In this document: piece by piece, positions 20,414 through 29,983 of the stretch
How the letters are laid out: the number at the start of each line of letters is the position of its first letter
How positions within the stretch are numbered: the stretch's first letter is position 1
Source: an uncultured Veillonellaceae bacterium
Lineage (GTDB): Bacteria; Bacillota; Negativicutes; Selenomonadales; Selenomonadaceae
Assembly: GCA_902785705.1 (NCBI GenBank)
Contig: CACZZN010000009.1
Location: forward strand, 21,177 to 85,176
DNA: 64,000 bases
Direction of reading: 5' to 3'
The notes under the pieces: generated by a model
The model's database searches: none
The model's input: only the letters and a program-made list of their open reading frames with translations
What the model was told of the DNA's origin: nothing
Program-made: the position numbers and the translations under genes

Positions 20414-22291
20414 ATGGCTATGACAGTTTTGAACAACACATCTGCTATGATGACACTGGGAGAATTAAACAAGAATGTCAGTCGGGTCGGAAAAGATCTG
20501 AAGAAGCTTTCTTCGGGGATGAAGATTAATAGTGCAAGTGATGATGCTTCAGCCTATGCGATTTCCGAGCGGATGCGTGTGATGATGCGCAGTTTGGATC
20601 AGGATGAGCAGAATGTGAAGAATGGACGGTTTCTTCTGAATGTAGCGGCAGGTGGCATTGACAATATCGTACAGGAATTGCGCAGTCTGAAGGAATTGGC
20701 GTTAAATTCAGCAAATGACCACAATACAGATGCAGATCGCGCAACCATCCAGAAAGAATTTGATCAGAGGATGGCGAATATCGATGATATTGCGGTAGAA
20801 ACAAACTATAATGGGAAGATTTTGCTGGATGGGAGATACAGGAAAAAAACGGAGAGTTCGTGGGTTGCCAGCCAGATAAAGCCAACAAGTGAAAGTCCTA
20901 TCATGATTTCCAGCGGAAATTACACGATTGCTGCTGATGGCGTGTACGTACTTGCGGATGGATACAAAGGAACTGTAACCATTGCAAATGGCGTCCAAAA
21001 TGTAAAATTGCAGCAACAGAATCCTTCCGTTGCTCTTGATCATACCTTTATTGTCGGATCATCTTCAGGTGGTGCTAATCTTTGGATTAAGGATTTGAAT
21101 ATTCGAAACACCTTTGATTCAACCTATTCAAGAGACTGGGGAATTGTAATGGTCTCCCCTGCCATCAAGTTTCAAGGAACAGATAATTACTTGACATTGG
21201 AGGGAAATAATACTTTCTCGCGGGGGAATGGACTTGATTTCGATAGTTCAGACGGTTCGATAGACAGTTATGCATCAGGATACCCTATCATTGATGCTGG
21301 TCAGGGACTTACCATAGAGGCTTTTGGCAATGGTAGCGTAGAGGTGTATGACACCCCCCTTATTATCCGGATGCCGGAAGCTGGACTTTCTCAGGAAGAG
21401 TTTTTGCATACCGGTTGGTACTACGCAGCATCATTCTCTGGAGCAGGGATAGGTTTTCGCACATCCGATCAAGATACATACCTGAAAATCAATAGCGGAA
21501 ATATTAATGTGGATATGGCACATGGCGTGAGTGAAAGTCAATTGGATGCATATTACAGTCAATATGCGGCGTTATACGATCAATATGGGATTTACCTCCG
21601 ACCGCAAGCAAGGATGGGATTTGAGTTTGGAGATAATGCTGGCATTGGCGGAAACGGTAGAAAAGAATTCGATTCAGATCAAAGCAATTATGGTGACGTT
21701 ATCATCAACGGAGGTACTATTACATCCAGAGCAGTTAATGGAGCTGGTATAGGAAGCAATGGCTTTGGCTCTCGCATTCGTGATGTTATCATCAATGGAG
21801 GTGATGTCACTGCATCTAGCTATTTGGGGGAAGACATTGGTGCAGGTTATGAAGGTGAAATAAGAAGTCTTATTAAGAGTGGTAAAGGAGGTAAAGGAGG
21901 TCCACTTGTCATCCACCACGGTCCAAAATCCAATCAAGCACTCAATGTGTACATCAACGATATGCGAACCGATGCCATGGGATTGACCGGTACGGCGGTC
22001 ACAACGCGGGACAAGGCAACAAAAGCGATTGAAACGATTGATTTGGCAGTTGACTATGCGTTGGATGAAGCAACGAATGTGGGGGCTTACATATCTCGTC
22101 TGGAGTATACGGAAGAAAATATCGTGACAGCGAATGAGAATACACAGGCAAGCGAAAGCACTATCCGAGATGCGGACATGGCGAAGGAAATGATGAGCTA
22201 CACTAAGAACAATGTGCTGGCGCAAGCCTCTCAGTCCATGCTGGCGCAAGCGAACCAGAATGCGAGCAGCGTTTTGTCGCTTTTGCAATAG
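20414..22291 (+). CDS. Flagellin with beta-solenoid-like central domain (625 aa)
   Basis: This second flagellin has N- and C-terminal regions closely similar to its upstream neighbour (starts MAMTVLNNTSAMMTLGELNK, ends SVLSLLQ). Its roughly 400-residue central insertion is unrelated and more AT-rich. It includes beta-strand-rich segments and two turns spaced 29 codons apart, VIINGGTITSR and VIINGGDVTAS, each followed by GxxIGxG-type glycine runs. This resembles right-handed beta-helix repeats of surface glycan-binding proteins; the homology is inference. AAGGTG lies upstream of the ATG. A strong terminator follows. Confidence 0.93.
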   Translation: MAMTVLNNTSAMMTLGELNKNVSRVGKDLKKLSSGMKINSASDDASAYAISERMRVMMRSLDQDEQNVKNGRFLLNVAAGGIDNIVQELRSLKELALNSANDHNTDADRATIQKEFDQRMANIDDIAVETNYNGKILLDGRYRKKTESSWVASQIKPTSESPIMISSGNYTIAADGVYVLADGYKGTVTIANGVQNVKLQQQNPSVALDHTFIVGSSSGGANLWIKDLNIRNTFDSTYSRDWGIVMVSPAIKFQGTDNYLTLEGNNTFSRGNGLDFDSSDGSIDSYASGYPIIDAGQGLTIEAFGNGSVEVYDTPLIIRMPEAGLSQEEFLHTGWYYAASFSGAGIGFRTSDQDTYLKINSGNINVDMAHGVSESQLDAYYSQYAALYDQYGIYLRPQARMGFEFGDNAGIGGNGRKEFDSDQSNYGDVIINGGTITSRAVNGAGIGSNGFGSRIRDVIINGGDVTASSYLGEDIGAGYEGEIRSLIKSGKGGKGGPLVIHHGPKSNQALNVYINDMRTDAMGLTGTAVTTRDKATKAIETIDLAVDYALDEATNVGAYISRLEYTEENIVTANENTQASESTIRDADMAKEMMSYTKNNVLAQASQSMLAQANQNASSVLSLLQ

Positions 22292-22306
22292 TGGCGGCTA
22301 AACGCA

Positions 22307-22349
22307 AAAAACCGGCGGCAGATTTCAGACGAATCTGCCGCCGGTTTTT
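22307..22349. terminator. Bidirectional terminator
   Basis: AAAAACCGGCGGCAGATT and AATCTGCCGCCGGTTTTT are perfect arms with a 7-base loop. The hairpin serves the flagellin operon on the plus strand and the ftsA-like operon on the minus strand. Confidence 0.95.
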
Positions 22350-22468
22350 CAGCGCTTCAGTTGTTCTGCGTGGAAACGGCGCATCCATTCCATTACAATC
22401 GTTTCTTGGTTGTAAGTAATATGCCGCAGGATTTTACGCAGCTCGTGTTCAGGGATATCCTTAGTCAT
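22349..22468 (-). CDS. Small overlapping ORF, 39 aa
   Basis: This 39-codon frame begins MTKDIPEHELRKILRHITYN and ends EWMRRFHAEQLKR. Its ATG overlaps the last codons and stop of the FtsA-like gene (ATGACTAA), which would allow translational coupling by re-initiation, and it ends exactly at the terminator. No Shine-Dalgarno sequence is obvious. The composition looks protein-like (amphipathic, charged). It matches nothing I know. Confidence 0.5.
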   Translation of the reverse strand: MTKDIPEHELRKILRHITYNQETIVMEWMRRFHAEQLKR

Positions 22469-25187
22469 GCCGGATGAAATCCGCGATGGATGGCTTGCGG
22501 GGTTTTTGGGTGCCGTCCGGTGCGGAGGTCGTGAGGGTGCGGAATGCGCTGAAGGGGCTTTTGTGCTGCTGTGGCTGCTGCGCCGGCTGTGCAGTGGAAG
22601 GTTTGGGTGACGGTGCAGTCCACGGGCTTGTGGCCGGATTGGCGGGATGCGGCATCTGCTGTACCTGCGCTGCGGGCATGGCCTGCCTGGAAAGCTCCGG
22701 CGGAGCCGTGAGGGTTGCGTAGTCGGGGATTTGCTCCGGCTGGTCGAGGGATTGCAGGATCACATCCAGCGTATCGCCGTTTTTGACGGGATCCGTGAAA
22801 TCTGCGGGACGCTTGTTCACGAGAATCGTGAAGGTCATGCGGCTGGTGGCCACGGGCGGCTGGAAATCCACCGCGAGCAGCGCGTCGCTGACCGTGGTCG
22901 CGCGGCGCTCGGACTTGGTGTAGCGGATTTTGCTGCCGTCGCTGACGATGGTATTCGGATTCGCCGGGCGTCCGTTGAGTTCCAGATGGACGCTGGCGGA
23001 GGGCACTTTGTACTCCTCATTGTTGTAGTAGATGACGGTGGACGCTTCCATTTCGGAAATGTCCAGGATATCCCCGATTTTCGGATTCGTATGCTCGATG
23101 TATTCGATATGGTCGCCCTCGTTGATGGGCTGGGAAATCGTGACGGGCATATCGTTGATGAGAATCTCGGGGGAGCAGGAATAGTGTGTCTCGCGGCCGT
23201 TGAGCTGATAGCGGATGCGCTCGCCTGTCGGCGGATAGCCTGCGGAGCGCAGCGCCTCGCCGATGGTCTTGGGAGCCTTGCACTCGATCGTGTCGCCGTC
23301 CGCAAGCAGGCGGTCCGGCTCCGAGGGCTGGCCGTTCACCAGCATCCTGGGCTTTATGATTTCCTCTTTGCCGTTCACGTAGATGCTGTAGCTCGGCAGT
23401 TCGGTCATGACATCGCTCAGGCGTATTTCCGCCGTCTTTCCGTTCTCGCCCGCGACGATACTGATATGGCAGTCGCTGTGGATGGGCGTGTCCAGCGTCG
23501 CCGGTTCGCCGTCGATGGTGATCTGGGCGAGGGTCCCCATCGTGCCGGGGAAGGTCTTGCGCTCGCCGTCGATGGTGACCATGAGCCCCATGCCCGGATG
23601 TCCGTTGAATTTCCGGAGCTGGATGCCTGCGCTCAAAAGGGCGTCGGAGACGGTCAGGTCGCGGAAGTGGAACAGGCTGTACTCCATATCGTTCACGTAG
23701 ACGGAGAGGAAGTGCAGGGTGTTGAGGGAGGCAATCTTGAGGATGCCGAGGGGTGTGACCGCATCGGGAAGCTGCAGGGATTCGGGGATATTGACAATGC
23801 CCTCGACTTGATCGGGATGGCGCACTGCCACGCGATTCTCCGGCATGGAAAGCGCATTCGCGACGAATTGCTGCAGCATGGGCGTGAGAGATCCGCCTCC
23901 CACGAGCATGACGGCCTGGGGGGACTCGTTTCCGTTGAGGTCCAGAATCTGCTTTGCAATCGCGTTTGCCAGCCCCTGGATATTGGAAAGGATCGGTTCG
24001 ATGATTTCCGGCGCCTGCAGGTCGTAAGTGCTGCCCAGAATGTCATGGAAGCTGGAGCCTTCCCCGTTGGCGGCCTTGCGCTTGATTTCCTCCGCCACAT
24101 TGAAGTCCAGCAGGAATTTCTGCGAAATGGCCTCGGTGATCTCGTCGCCGGCGAGGGGCACCATGCCATAGGCAATGACGGAGCCGTTCTTCGTGATGGC
24201 AACATCCGAGGTGCCCGCGCCGATGTCCACCAGCACAAGGTTCAGATGGCGCATGGTGGGCGGAATGAGCACGTTGATGGCGGCAATGGGCTCCAGCGTC
24301 AGCGCGCGCATGTCCAGCATGGACTCATGGAGCGCGGACTGCATGGAGTCGATGACCTGCCTTGGCAGGAAGGTCGCGATGACGGTGGCTTTCGCCTTTT
24401 TGCCCCGCTGGCCTACGAGCATCTTCAGCGGGATGTCATCGAGCACATAGCGGATGGTGCTGTAGCCGACGCAGTAGTAGCGCGTGGGATCGTCGATGGT
24501 ATGGGAGGCGGCCAGCTTTCCCTGGGCGGCCTGTACGCCCGCGAAGTCGAGGCCGCGCTGCTGTTCCTGCGTGATGACGCCGTCCACGTCCAGCTCCGCC
24601 TCTGCGGTCATGGTGTAGAGCGCGCGCCCCGCGGCGGCGACTGCCGCGCTCTTGAGGGGACCGGTCTGCTCCACGAGCCTGCGCTTGACTTGCTGGATGA
24701 TGGCGGCGACCTGAGGCACGTCATGGATCTGGCCGTCCAGCATGGCGCGGGTCTTATGCTCCTGCCGTTCGGTGGCGATGATTTTCATCTGCCCGTTTTC
24801 GTCCCGTTCCGCCACGATGCCGATGACGCTTCTGGTACCGATATCCAGCGCAAACAGCCGATCCGGATTGTCGGCGTTCCCCTTTACGGGCGCTTCTTCC
24901 TTCGGCTTGGCCGCTTTTGGCTTGCGGGTCATGGTCTTTTTTGCAGGTGCGGCTGCAGCAGTCTCTTCGGCGTTCTTGCGCGGGCGCCCGCGGCGGGCCG
25001 GCTTCTCGGCAGGTTCCTTGTCTGTCGCCTTTGGGGCAGGTACTGCTTTGACCAGCTCTGCGGCAGGCGCAGGCTCCTTTGCAGGGGTTGCTGTGTTTTC
25101 CTGCGGGAGCTGCTCGCTTTCGGCAGGTGTCTGCAATCTATTGAGTGTCAGGCCTTTTGCCTGGATTTTTTTCTTTTTTTTCGGCAT
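22461..25187 (-). CDS. FtsA/PilM-like actin-fold ATPase with C-terminal repeat region
   Basis: This 908-residue protein has a Lys/Pro/Ala-rich N-terminal tail (residues 1-105). An FtsA-type actin-like ATPase core of about 370 residues follows (FALDIGTRSVIGIV for phosphate 1, VDIGAGTSDVAI for phosphate 2, VGGGSLTPML for the adenosine motif). A long C-terminal region contains five repeats of the pattern hhNGxP-x(6-9)-hxxGDxh near residues 555, 615, 679, 739 and 796, and a Pro/Gln-rich tail closes the protein. Standard FtsA is about 420 residues. AAGGAG precedes the ATG. It is isolated from other division genes, so a pilus, flagellar or envelope role is as likely as septation. Confidence 0.8.
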   Translation of the reverse strand: MPKKKKKIQAKGLTLNRLQTPAESEQLPQENTATPAKEPAPAAELVKAVPAPKATDKEPAEKPARRGRPRKNAEETAAAAPAKKTMTRKPKAAKPKEEAPVKGNADNPDRLFALDIGTRSVIGIVAERDENGQMKIIATERQEHKTRAMLDGQIHDVPQVAAIIQQVKRRLVEQTGPLKSAAVAAAGRALYTMTAEAELDVDGVITQEQQRGLDFAGVQAAQGKLAASHTIDDPTRYYCVGYSTIRYVLDDIPLKMLVGQRGKKAKATVIATFLPRQVIDSMQSALHESMLDMRALTLEPIAAINVLIPPTMRHLNLVLVDIGAGTSDVAITKNGSVIAYGMVPLAGDEITEAISQKFLLDFNVAEEIKRKAANGEGSSFHDILGSTYDLQAPEIIEPILSNIQGLANAIAKQILDLNGNESPQAVMLVGGGSLTPMLQQFVANALSMPENRVAVRHPDQVEGIVNIPESLQLPDAVTPLGILKIASLNTLHFLSVYVNDMEYSLFHFRDLTVSDALLSAGIQLRKFNGHPGMGLMVTIDGERKTFPGTMGTLAQITIDGEPATLDTPIHSDCHISIVAGENGKTAEIRLSDVMTELPSYSIYVNGKEEIIKPRMLVNGQPSEPDRLLADGDTIECKAPKTIGEALRSAGYPPTGERIRYQLNGRETHYSCSPEILINDMPVTISQPINEGDHIEYIEHTNPKIGDILDISEMEASTVIYYNNEEYKVPSASVHLELNGRPANPNTIVSDGSKIRYTKSERRATTVSDALLAVDFQPPVATSRMTFTILVNKRPADFTDPVKNGDTLDVILQSLDQPEQIPDYATLTAPPELSRQAMPAAQVQQMPHPANPATSPWTAPSPKPSTAQPAQQPQQHKSPFSAFRTLTTSAPDGTQKPRKPSIADFIRHD

Positions 25188-25340
25188 ATTGTTCTCCTTA
25201 TCCGGAAGCCGGAAGAAAGTACTCTGAATTTCTTTGCGGTTCCTGAAAATGAAAAAAGGTTATTTGTATTATTTCGCGAATAGTATAATAGAATCCTGTT
25301 CTGAAAAAAAAATATTCGTCCACTGGAAGTAGGTGTTAAG

Positions 25341-26597
25341 ATGACAGGAAACAGGGAAGTAATCACAGGCGGCGATTTCAAGCGTATGGTGGCGGGAGCC
25401 TACAGTGAGCTGCTGCTGGAATATGAAAACGTGAACGCAAGGAAGGGCGGCGGGCATCTGCCCGGCACGCATGTGCTGCGCACGATGGGAGCCGCGGTCA
25501 TGCCGCTCTACGGTGTGAAGGATGAGAGCATCGGCGGTCTTGCGCGCCGTGTTTCCGCGGCGGCTGTCTTTGGCGCCCGCGGAAATGCAGGCGTGGTGCT
25601 GGCGCAGATGTTCCGGGGGCTGGACAAGGGGCTTTCCGGCAAGTACCATGCAACGAGCTCGGAATTCGGCAAGGCGTTCCAGTATGGGATACTCTATGCC
25701 CAGCGCGTGATCCCGGAGGGGAAGGAAAGCACCTTCATCAAGGTGGCAAAGGCCGTCGCCAAGGGCGCCTACCATGCGGTGCGCGCGAACGTGCCGATTT
25801 CGGAGCTCTTGGAAGCCGCCATCAGCGCGGGGCGGAATGCCATCGAGAAAACAGGCTGCGGGGATGAGGCCGGCGCCCATATCATGGTCAGCTTCCTTTC
25901 GGGATGCCTCAAAGGTCTGGACGGGAATTTCGTGTCTCCCGCCGTCAGCCTTTCCCTCGGGCTGGAGTCCAAGAGCGATATGCCCGATCCGCGTAAGGAT
26001 GCGGTACGCCCCTATTGTATCACATTGACCGTAAAAAACCAGAAGGCAAATGTGGCGGATATCGAAAAACAGCTGAAGGAATTCGGAAACTTTGCCCTGG
26101 TGGAATATCATCATTCCGCAGTGGACATCCATCTGCACACGAACCAAGTGGGAAAGGTCATGGAGCAGGCCATTGGATGGGGTCCTCTCAGGGATGTGCG
26201 CATCACCAATATGAGCGAGACGCATGTCCTGCGGGCGCATGACGCGCTGACGCAGGTGGCGGCTCTGACGGTGGCGGCGGATGAAGAAGAGGCCCAGAGA
26301 ATGCAGGATGCGGGAGCGTCGATCCTGGTGTCCGGCAAGGAAACATCCTGCCCCTCCGTGGCGGAGCTCGTGAGCGCCGCTCACAGCGATTTTGCCTCTT
26401 CCTATGTGCTTGTCTCATCGAGCATTGATTATAAATTGGTGTTTCGTCAGGTGAAACGGCTGCTGGGCGACCGCGTGGAGCTGGTGTTGGCGGAAACGCC
26501 CGCGCAGGCGGAGACGGCACTGCGGGCATTCTCTGCGGAGCGCACGGCGGCGGAGAATGCAAAGGCGATGAAGGAAGCCGTGGAACAGGCACGGTAG
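25341..26597 (+). CDS. DAK2/FakA-like protein lacking the kinase metal site
   Basis: This 418-residue protein has a DhaL/DAK2-type N-terminal domain (GARGNAGVVLAQMFRG near residue 75, GCGDEAGAHIMVSFLSG near residue 172) and a C-terminal half like the fatty-acid kinase FakA. Active FakA proteins carry NVFPVPDGDTGTNM, whose aspartates hold Mg-ATP. Here the aligned segment reads NARKGGGHLPGTHVLRTM, so those aspartates are missing. It may be a non-catalytic regulatory paralogue. It is divergent from the ftsA-like gene and 42 bases before the SNF2 gene. Confidence 0.75.
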   Translation: MTGNREVITGGDFKRMVAGAYSELLLEYENVNARKGGGHLPGTHVLRTMGAAVMPLYGVKDESIGGLARRVSAAAVFGARGNAGVVLAQMFRGLDKGLSGKYHATSSEFGKAFQYGILYAQRVIPEGKESTFIKVAKAVAKGAYHAVRANVPISELLEAAISAGRNAIEKTGCGDEAGAHIMVSFLSGCLKGLDGNFVSPAVSLSLGLESKSDMPDPRKDAVRPYCITLTVKNQKANVADIEKQLKEFGNFALVEYHHSAVDIHLHTNQVGKVMEQAIGWGPLRDVRITNMSETHVLRAHDALTQVAALTVAADEEEAQRMQDAGASILVSGKETSCPSVAELVSAAHSDFASSYVLVSSSIDYKLVFRQVKRLLGDRVELVLAETPAQAETALRAFSAERTAAENAKAMKEAVEQAR

Positions 26598-26639
26598 ATT
26601 CATTGGGGATTCGTATGAGGACCAGTAGGAGGAAAACGT

Positions 26640-29600
26640 TTGCTTGAGAATCGCATCATCGAAAATTTGGCAGATCCGCAGGTCTATGTACGTGGAAAAC
26701 GGTATTTTTCCGCAGGACACGTTACAGAGCTGGAGAAAATCAAGGAAAATGAATATCGTGCTATTGTGGCGGGAACGCAGGATTATCATGTCCGGTTGTC
26801 CTTGAGCATGGGCGGGGAGGATGTCTTTTCCTATGAGTGCAACTGCCCTGCCGCGAGGCAGTCCTTCCGCGCCTGCAAACATGTGGTTGCTGCCGCGCTG
26901 GCTGTCCAGGAATCCCAGAGTATGGCGGCGAGGAACAACAGGGGGAACAGCACTTCGGAAGACCCGTGGCGCAGCCAGCGGGAGGCGGCCCGGAGGAAAC
27001 AGCAATACGAAAAAGGCTCGCGGATGCTGGAGCTCTTCCGCTCCCATCCGCCCCTTTCCAAGGCAAAGACCCAGATGCTGCGGCTGGAACCCCAGCTCTT
27101 TGCCCTTCGGAGTTATTATGATGAGCTGACTCTCTGGCTGGAGTTCCGGATCGGCGAGGAAAAGATGTATGTGCTCAAGGATCTGGCCTCCTTTCTCAGG
27201 AGCGTGGATCGGCAGGAGGAGGTGCGGTTCGGGAAAAACCTTCTGGTAGATACTGCCGCGATGCAGTTTGAGCCGGAGATTTCCGGGCCGGTCTGGCAGA
27301 TGCTTCGGGACGCATGGCACCAGCTGAATTCCGGCAGGCGTGCGTCCTATTTTATGATGTCTCCGTTCCAGCAGAAGCGGTTTATGCTGTCTTCCCGGAA
27401 TCTGGAGACTTTTTTTGCGTGCATGGGAGATCGTCCCTTTATGTTCCAGACGGAGAGTTTTCCGGCGCGGGAGGTTTCCCTGGCGAAGGGCAATCCCGCT
27501 CTTTCGGTTGCCGTCAAACGGGATCCGGAGGGCGGCGGTCTGCTGTCCATGGACACGGGCGGCGCATATCCTCTGGATTCTGCCTATCGCTATGTCTGTC
27601 AGGGGAGCAGGATCTACGAAACGGGGGAGTCCACGCGGGATCTCTCCCTGCGCCTGTTCCAATCCTTCGGCAAAGATGCGGAAATTGCGGTTTCTCCCGG
27701 GGGCATGAAGGAATGGTTCGATGTGGTGCTGCCGAAGCTGGAACAGGTGGCGGAGATTGACGTGGCGGAGTCCTTCGAGGCCCAGTACCTCATGGAGCCC
27801 CTGCAGGCGGAGTTCTATCTGGATTATCATGGGGACGGAGTCGAGGCGCGTCCGCTGTTCCGCTACGGGAGTGCGGAATACAACCCGTTGATCGGCAAGG
27901 CGCCGGAGAAGGCGGACGGACGGATTCTGGTCACGGATACGGAAAAGGAAAGCCGTCTGCTCGGTCTTTTTTTGGCTTACGATTTCGAGGAGCAGAACGA
28001 CTGTTTTGTGCAGCCGGATGAGGAAAAGGCATATGAGTTCCTGTCCGAAGGTCTGCCGGTGCTTTCGGAGCAGGCGGATGTCTTCTATACGGAGGCCTTT
28101 CAAAAGAAGCCCGTCCAGCAGATGGCCCGCGTGACCGCAGGCGTGAGCGTCAATGACAGCAACCTCCTGGAGATCAGCTTGCATGCGGAGGATATCGACT
28201 TCGACGAGATCCTGGACATCCTTGCGTCCTACCGGAAAAAGAGGCGCTATCACAGACTGAAGGACGGCACCTTTGTGACCTTGGAGGAACAGCAGCTTGC
28301 GGCGGTGGCGGAGCTGGTGGAAAGCACGGGGATCCGCAAGGGCTCGATCCGGGACGGGGAAAAGGCGGAGATGCCCCTTTCCCAGGCTATGTACCTCGAT
28401 GCACTGGCAAGGGAGGAAGAGGGACTGCGCCTGGAGCGCAGCAGCCGTTTCCGCTCGGTGGTGAAGAATCTCCGCAATCCCGCGGAGGCGGAGGTGGATG
28501 TTCCGGCGGGGCTTGCTCATGTGCTTCGCGACTATCAGGTGACGGGCTTCAACTGGCTTTCCACCCTTGCCTCCTATGGGCTGGGCGGCATCCTCGCAGA
28601 TGACATGGGGCTTGGGAAGACCCTGCAGGTGCTTGCCTTCCTGCTTTCCCAAAAGGATGAAAACAAGGCTCCCGCCCTCGTTGTCGCACCGACCTCCCTG
28701 ATGTACAACTGGGCGGAAGAGGCGGAGCGCTTCACGCCGGAGCTCAAGGCCGTGGTCATTGCGGGCACGAAGGAGGAGCGCACGGCTGCGCTGGAGCAGC
28801 TGGATCAGCGCACGGATTTTGCCATCACCACCTACAACATGCTCTCAAGGGATTTGGAGCTTTACGGGAAAAAACAGTTTTCCTACTGTTTTTTGGATGA
28901 GGCGCAGCATATCAAGAACCCCTCCACCCAGAAGGCGAAGGCGGTCAAACACATTCGCGCAGGTGTCTGCTTTGCGCTCACGGGAACGCCCATCGAGAAC
29001 ACCCTCACGGAGCTATGGTCCATCTTTGATTTCCTCATGCCGGGCTATCTGCTGAATCACGCCAAGTTCAAGCAGCGTTATGAGACGCCCATTGTCCGCG
29101 GGCAGGATGCCCACGCTGCGAAGGATCTCAAGCGCCATGTGACACCCTTTATCCTGCGGCGGCTCAAAAAGGATGTGCTCCGGGAACTGCCGGATAAGGT
29201 GGAGCGCCGTCTCATCAACGAGATGACGGAGGAACAGGCCAAGGTCTATCGGGCGTACTTCGTGCAGGCAAAGAAGGAGTTTGCGCAGGAGCTGCAGAAG
29301 CATGGTTTCGGGGAGAGCCGCATCAAGATCCTTGCGATTCTGACGCGCCTCAGGCAGATTGCCTGCGATCCGTCCCTGTTTTTGGAAAGCTATGAGGGCG
29401 GCTCGGGAAAGCTGGACATGCTGGAGGAAATCGTGGCGGATGCCGTGGCGTCCGGACATCGCATCCTGCTCTTTTCCCAGTTCACTTCCATGCTGCAGAA
29501 TATCGGGAAGCGTTTGCAGGATATGCAGGTGGGGTATTTCTATCTGGACGGGCAGACGCCGTCACTGGAGCGCATCCGTCTCGTGAAGAAATTCAACGAG

Positions 29601-29921
29601 GGGACGATGCCGATTTTCCTCATCTCCCTGAAAGCGGGCGGCACGGGTCTGAACCTCACGGGCGCGGATATGGTGATCCACTACGATCCATGGTGGAATC
29701 CTGCCGTGGAGGACCAGGCAACGGACCGTGCCTATCGCATCGGACAGCAGAAGAACGTGCAAGTGCTGAAGCTCATCACGAAGCATACCATCGAGGAGCA
29801 GATTTATGAGCTGCAGCAAAAAAAGAAATCCTTGATCGACAAGATGATCGAGCCGGGAGAGAATTTCCTTTCCAAGCTCAGCGAGGAGGAGATACGGGGT
29901 CTGTTTGAAGGTGGGAAGTAG
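26640..29921 (+). CDS. SWIM-domain SNF2-family helicase
   Basis: This 1093-residue superfamily 2 ATPase has an N-terminal SWIM zinc finger near residues 62-80 (CNCPAARQSFRACKH, a CxC...CxH pattern) and a middle bacterial SNF2 N-terminal region. Two RecA-like domains follow: Walker A DDMGLGKTLQ near 655, DEAQH near 755, and motif VI near 1035 (QATDRAYRIGQ). The start is TTG at 26640 with AGGAGG upstream. Such proteins remodel nucleoprotein complexes in transcription or repair. It is followed by a strong terminator. Confidence 0.94.
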   Translation: MLENRIIENLADPQVYVRGKRYFSAGHVTELEKIKENEYRAIVAGTQDYHVRLSLSMGGEDVFSYECNCPAARQSFRACKHVVAAALAVQESQSMAARNNRGNSTSEDPWRSQREAARRKQQYEKGSRMLELFRSHPPLSKAKTQMLRLEPQLFALRSYYDELTLWLEFRIGEEKMYVLKDLASFLRSVDRQEEVRFGKNLLVDTAAMQFEPEISGPVWQMLRDAWHQLNSGRRASYFMMSPFQQKRFMLSSRNLETFFACMGDRPFMFQTESFPAREVSLAKGNPALSVAVKRDPEGGGLLSMDTGGAYPLDSAYRYVCQGSRIYETGESTRDLSLRLFQSFGKDAEIAVSPGGMKEWFDVVLPKLEQVAEIDVAESFEAQYLMEPLQAEFYLDYHGDGVEARPLFRYGSAEYNPLIGKAPEKADGRILVTDTEKESRLLGLFLAYDFEEQNDCFVQPDEEKAYEFLSEGLPVLSEQADVFYTEAFQKKPVQQMARVTAGVSVNDSNLLEISLHAEDIDFDEILDILASYRKKRRYHRLKDGTFVTLEEQQLAAVAELVESTGIRKGSIRDGEKAEMPLSQAMYLDALAREEEGLRLERSSRFRSVVKNLRNPAEAEVDVPAGLAHVLRDYQVTGFNWLSTLASYGLGGILADDMGLGKTLQVLAFLLSQKDENKAPALVVAPTSLMYNWAEEAERFTPELKAVVIAGTKEERTAALEQLDQRTDFAITTYNMLSRDLELYGKKQFSYCFLDEAQHIKNPSTQKAKAVKHIRAGVCFALTGTPIENTLTELWSIFDFLMPGYLLNHAKFKQRYETPIVRGQDAHAAKDLKRHVTPFILRRLKKDVLRELPDKVERRLINEMTEEQAKVYRAYFVQAKKEFAQELQKHGFGESRIKILAILTRLRQIACDPSLFLESYEGGSGKLDMLEEIVADAVASGHRILLFSQFTSMLQNIGKRLQDMQVGYFYLDGQTPSLERIRLVKKFNEGTMPIFLISLKAGGTGLNLTGADMVIHYDPWWNPAVEDQATDRAYRIGQQKNVQVLKLITKHTIEEQIYELQQKKKSLIDKMIEPGENFLSKLSEEEIRGLFEGGK

Positions 29922-29929
29922 ATGGAAAA

Positions 29930-29978
29930 ACGAAATGGATGGCAGTCGGCGGATATTCGCTGACTGCCATCCATTTTA
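29930..29978 (+). terminator. Terminator after the SNF2 gene
   Basis: AATGGATGGCAGTC and GACTGCCATCCATT form a long stem with a T-rich tail. Confidence 0.9.
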
Positions 29979-29983
29979 TTTTA

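Noticed and set aside
17429..22291. Tandem flagellins as one frameshifted gene
   Set aside because: Each has complete conserved N- and C-terminal regions, its own ribosome site and a proper stop. They are two genes.
22647..25283. Long open frame (878 codons) on the strand opposite the FtsA-like gene
   Set aside because: It is the antisense shadow of a GC-rich gene. Its translation is rich in Arg, Gly and His with no domain pattern and no ribosome site, while the minus-strand frame has clear ATPase motifs.
26415..28652. Open frame of 745 codons antisense to the SNF2 gene
   Set aside because: It has shadow composition and no motifs. The plus strand encodes SWIM and helicase motifs over the same bases.
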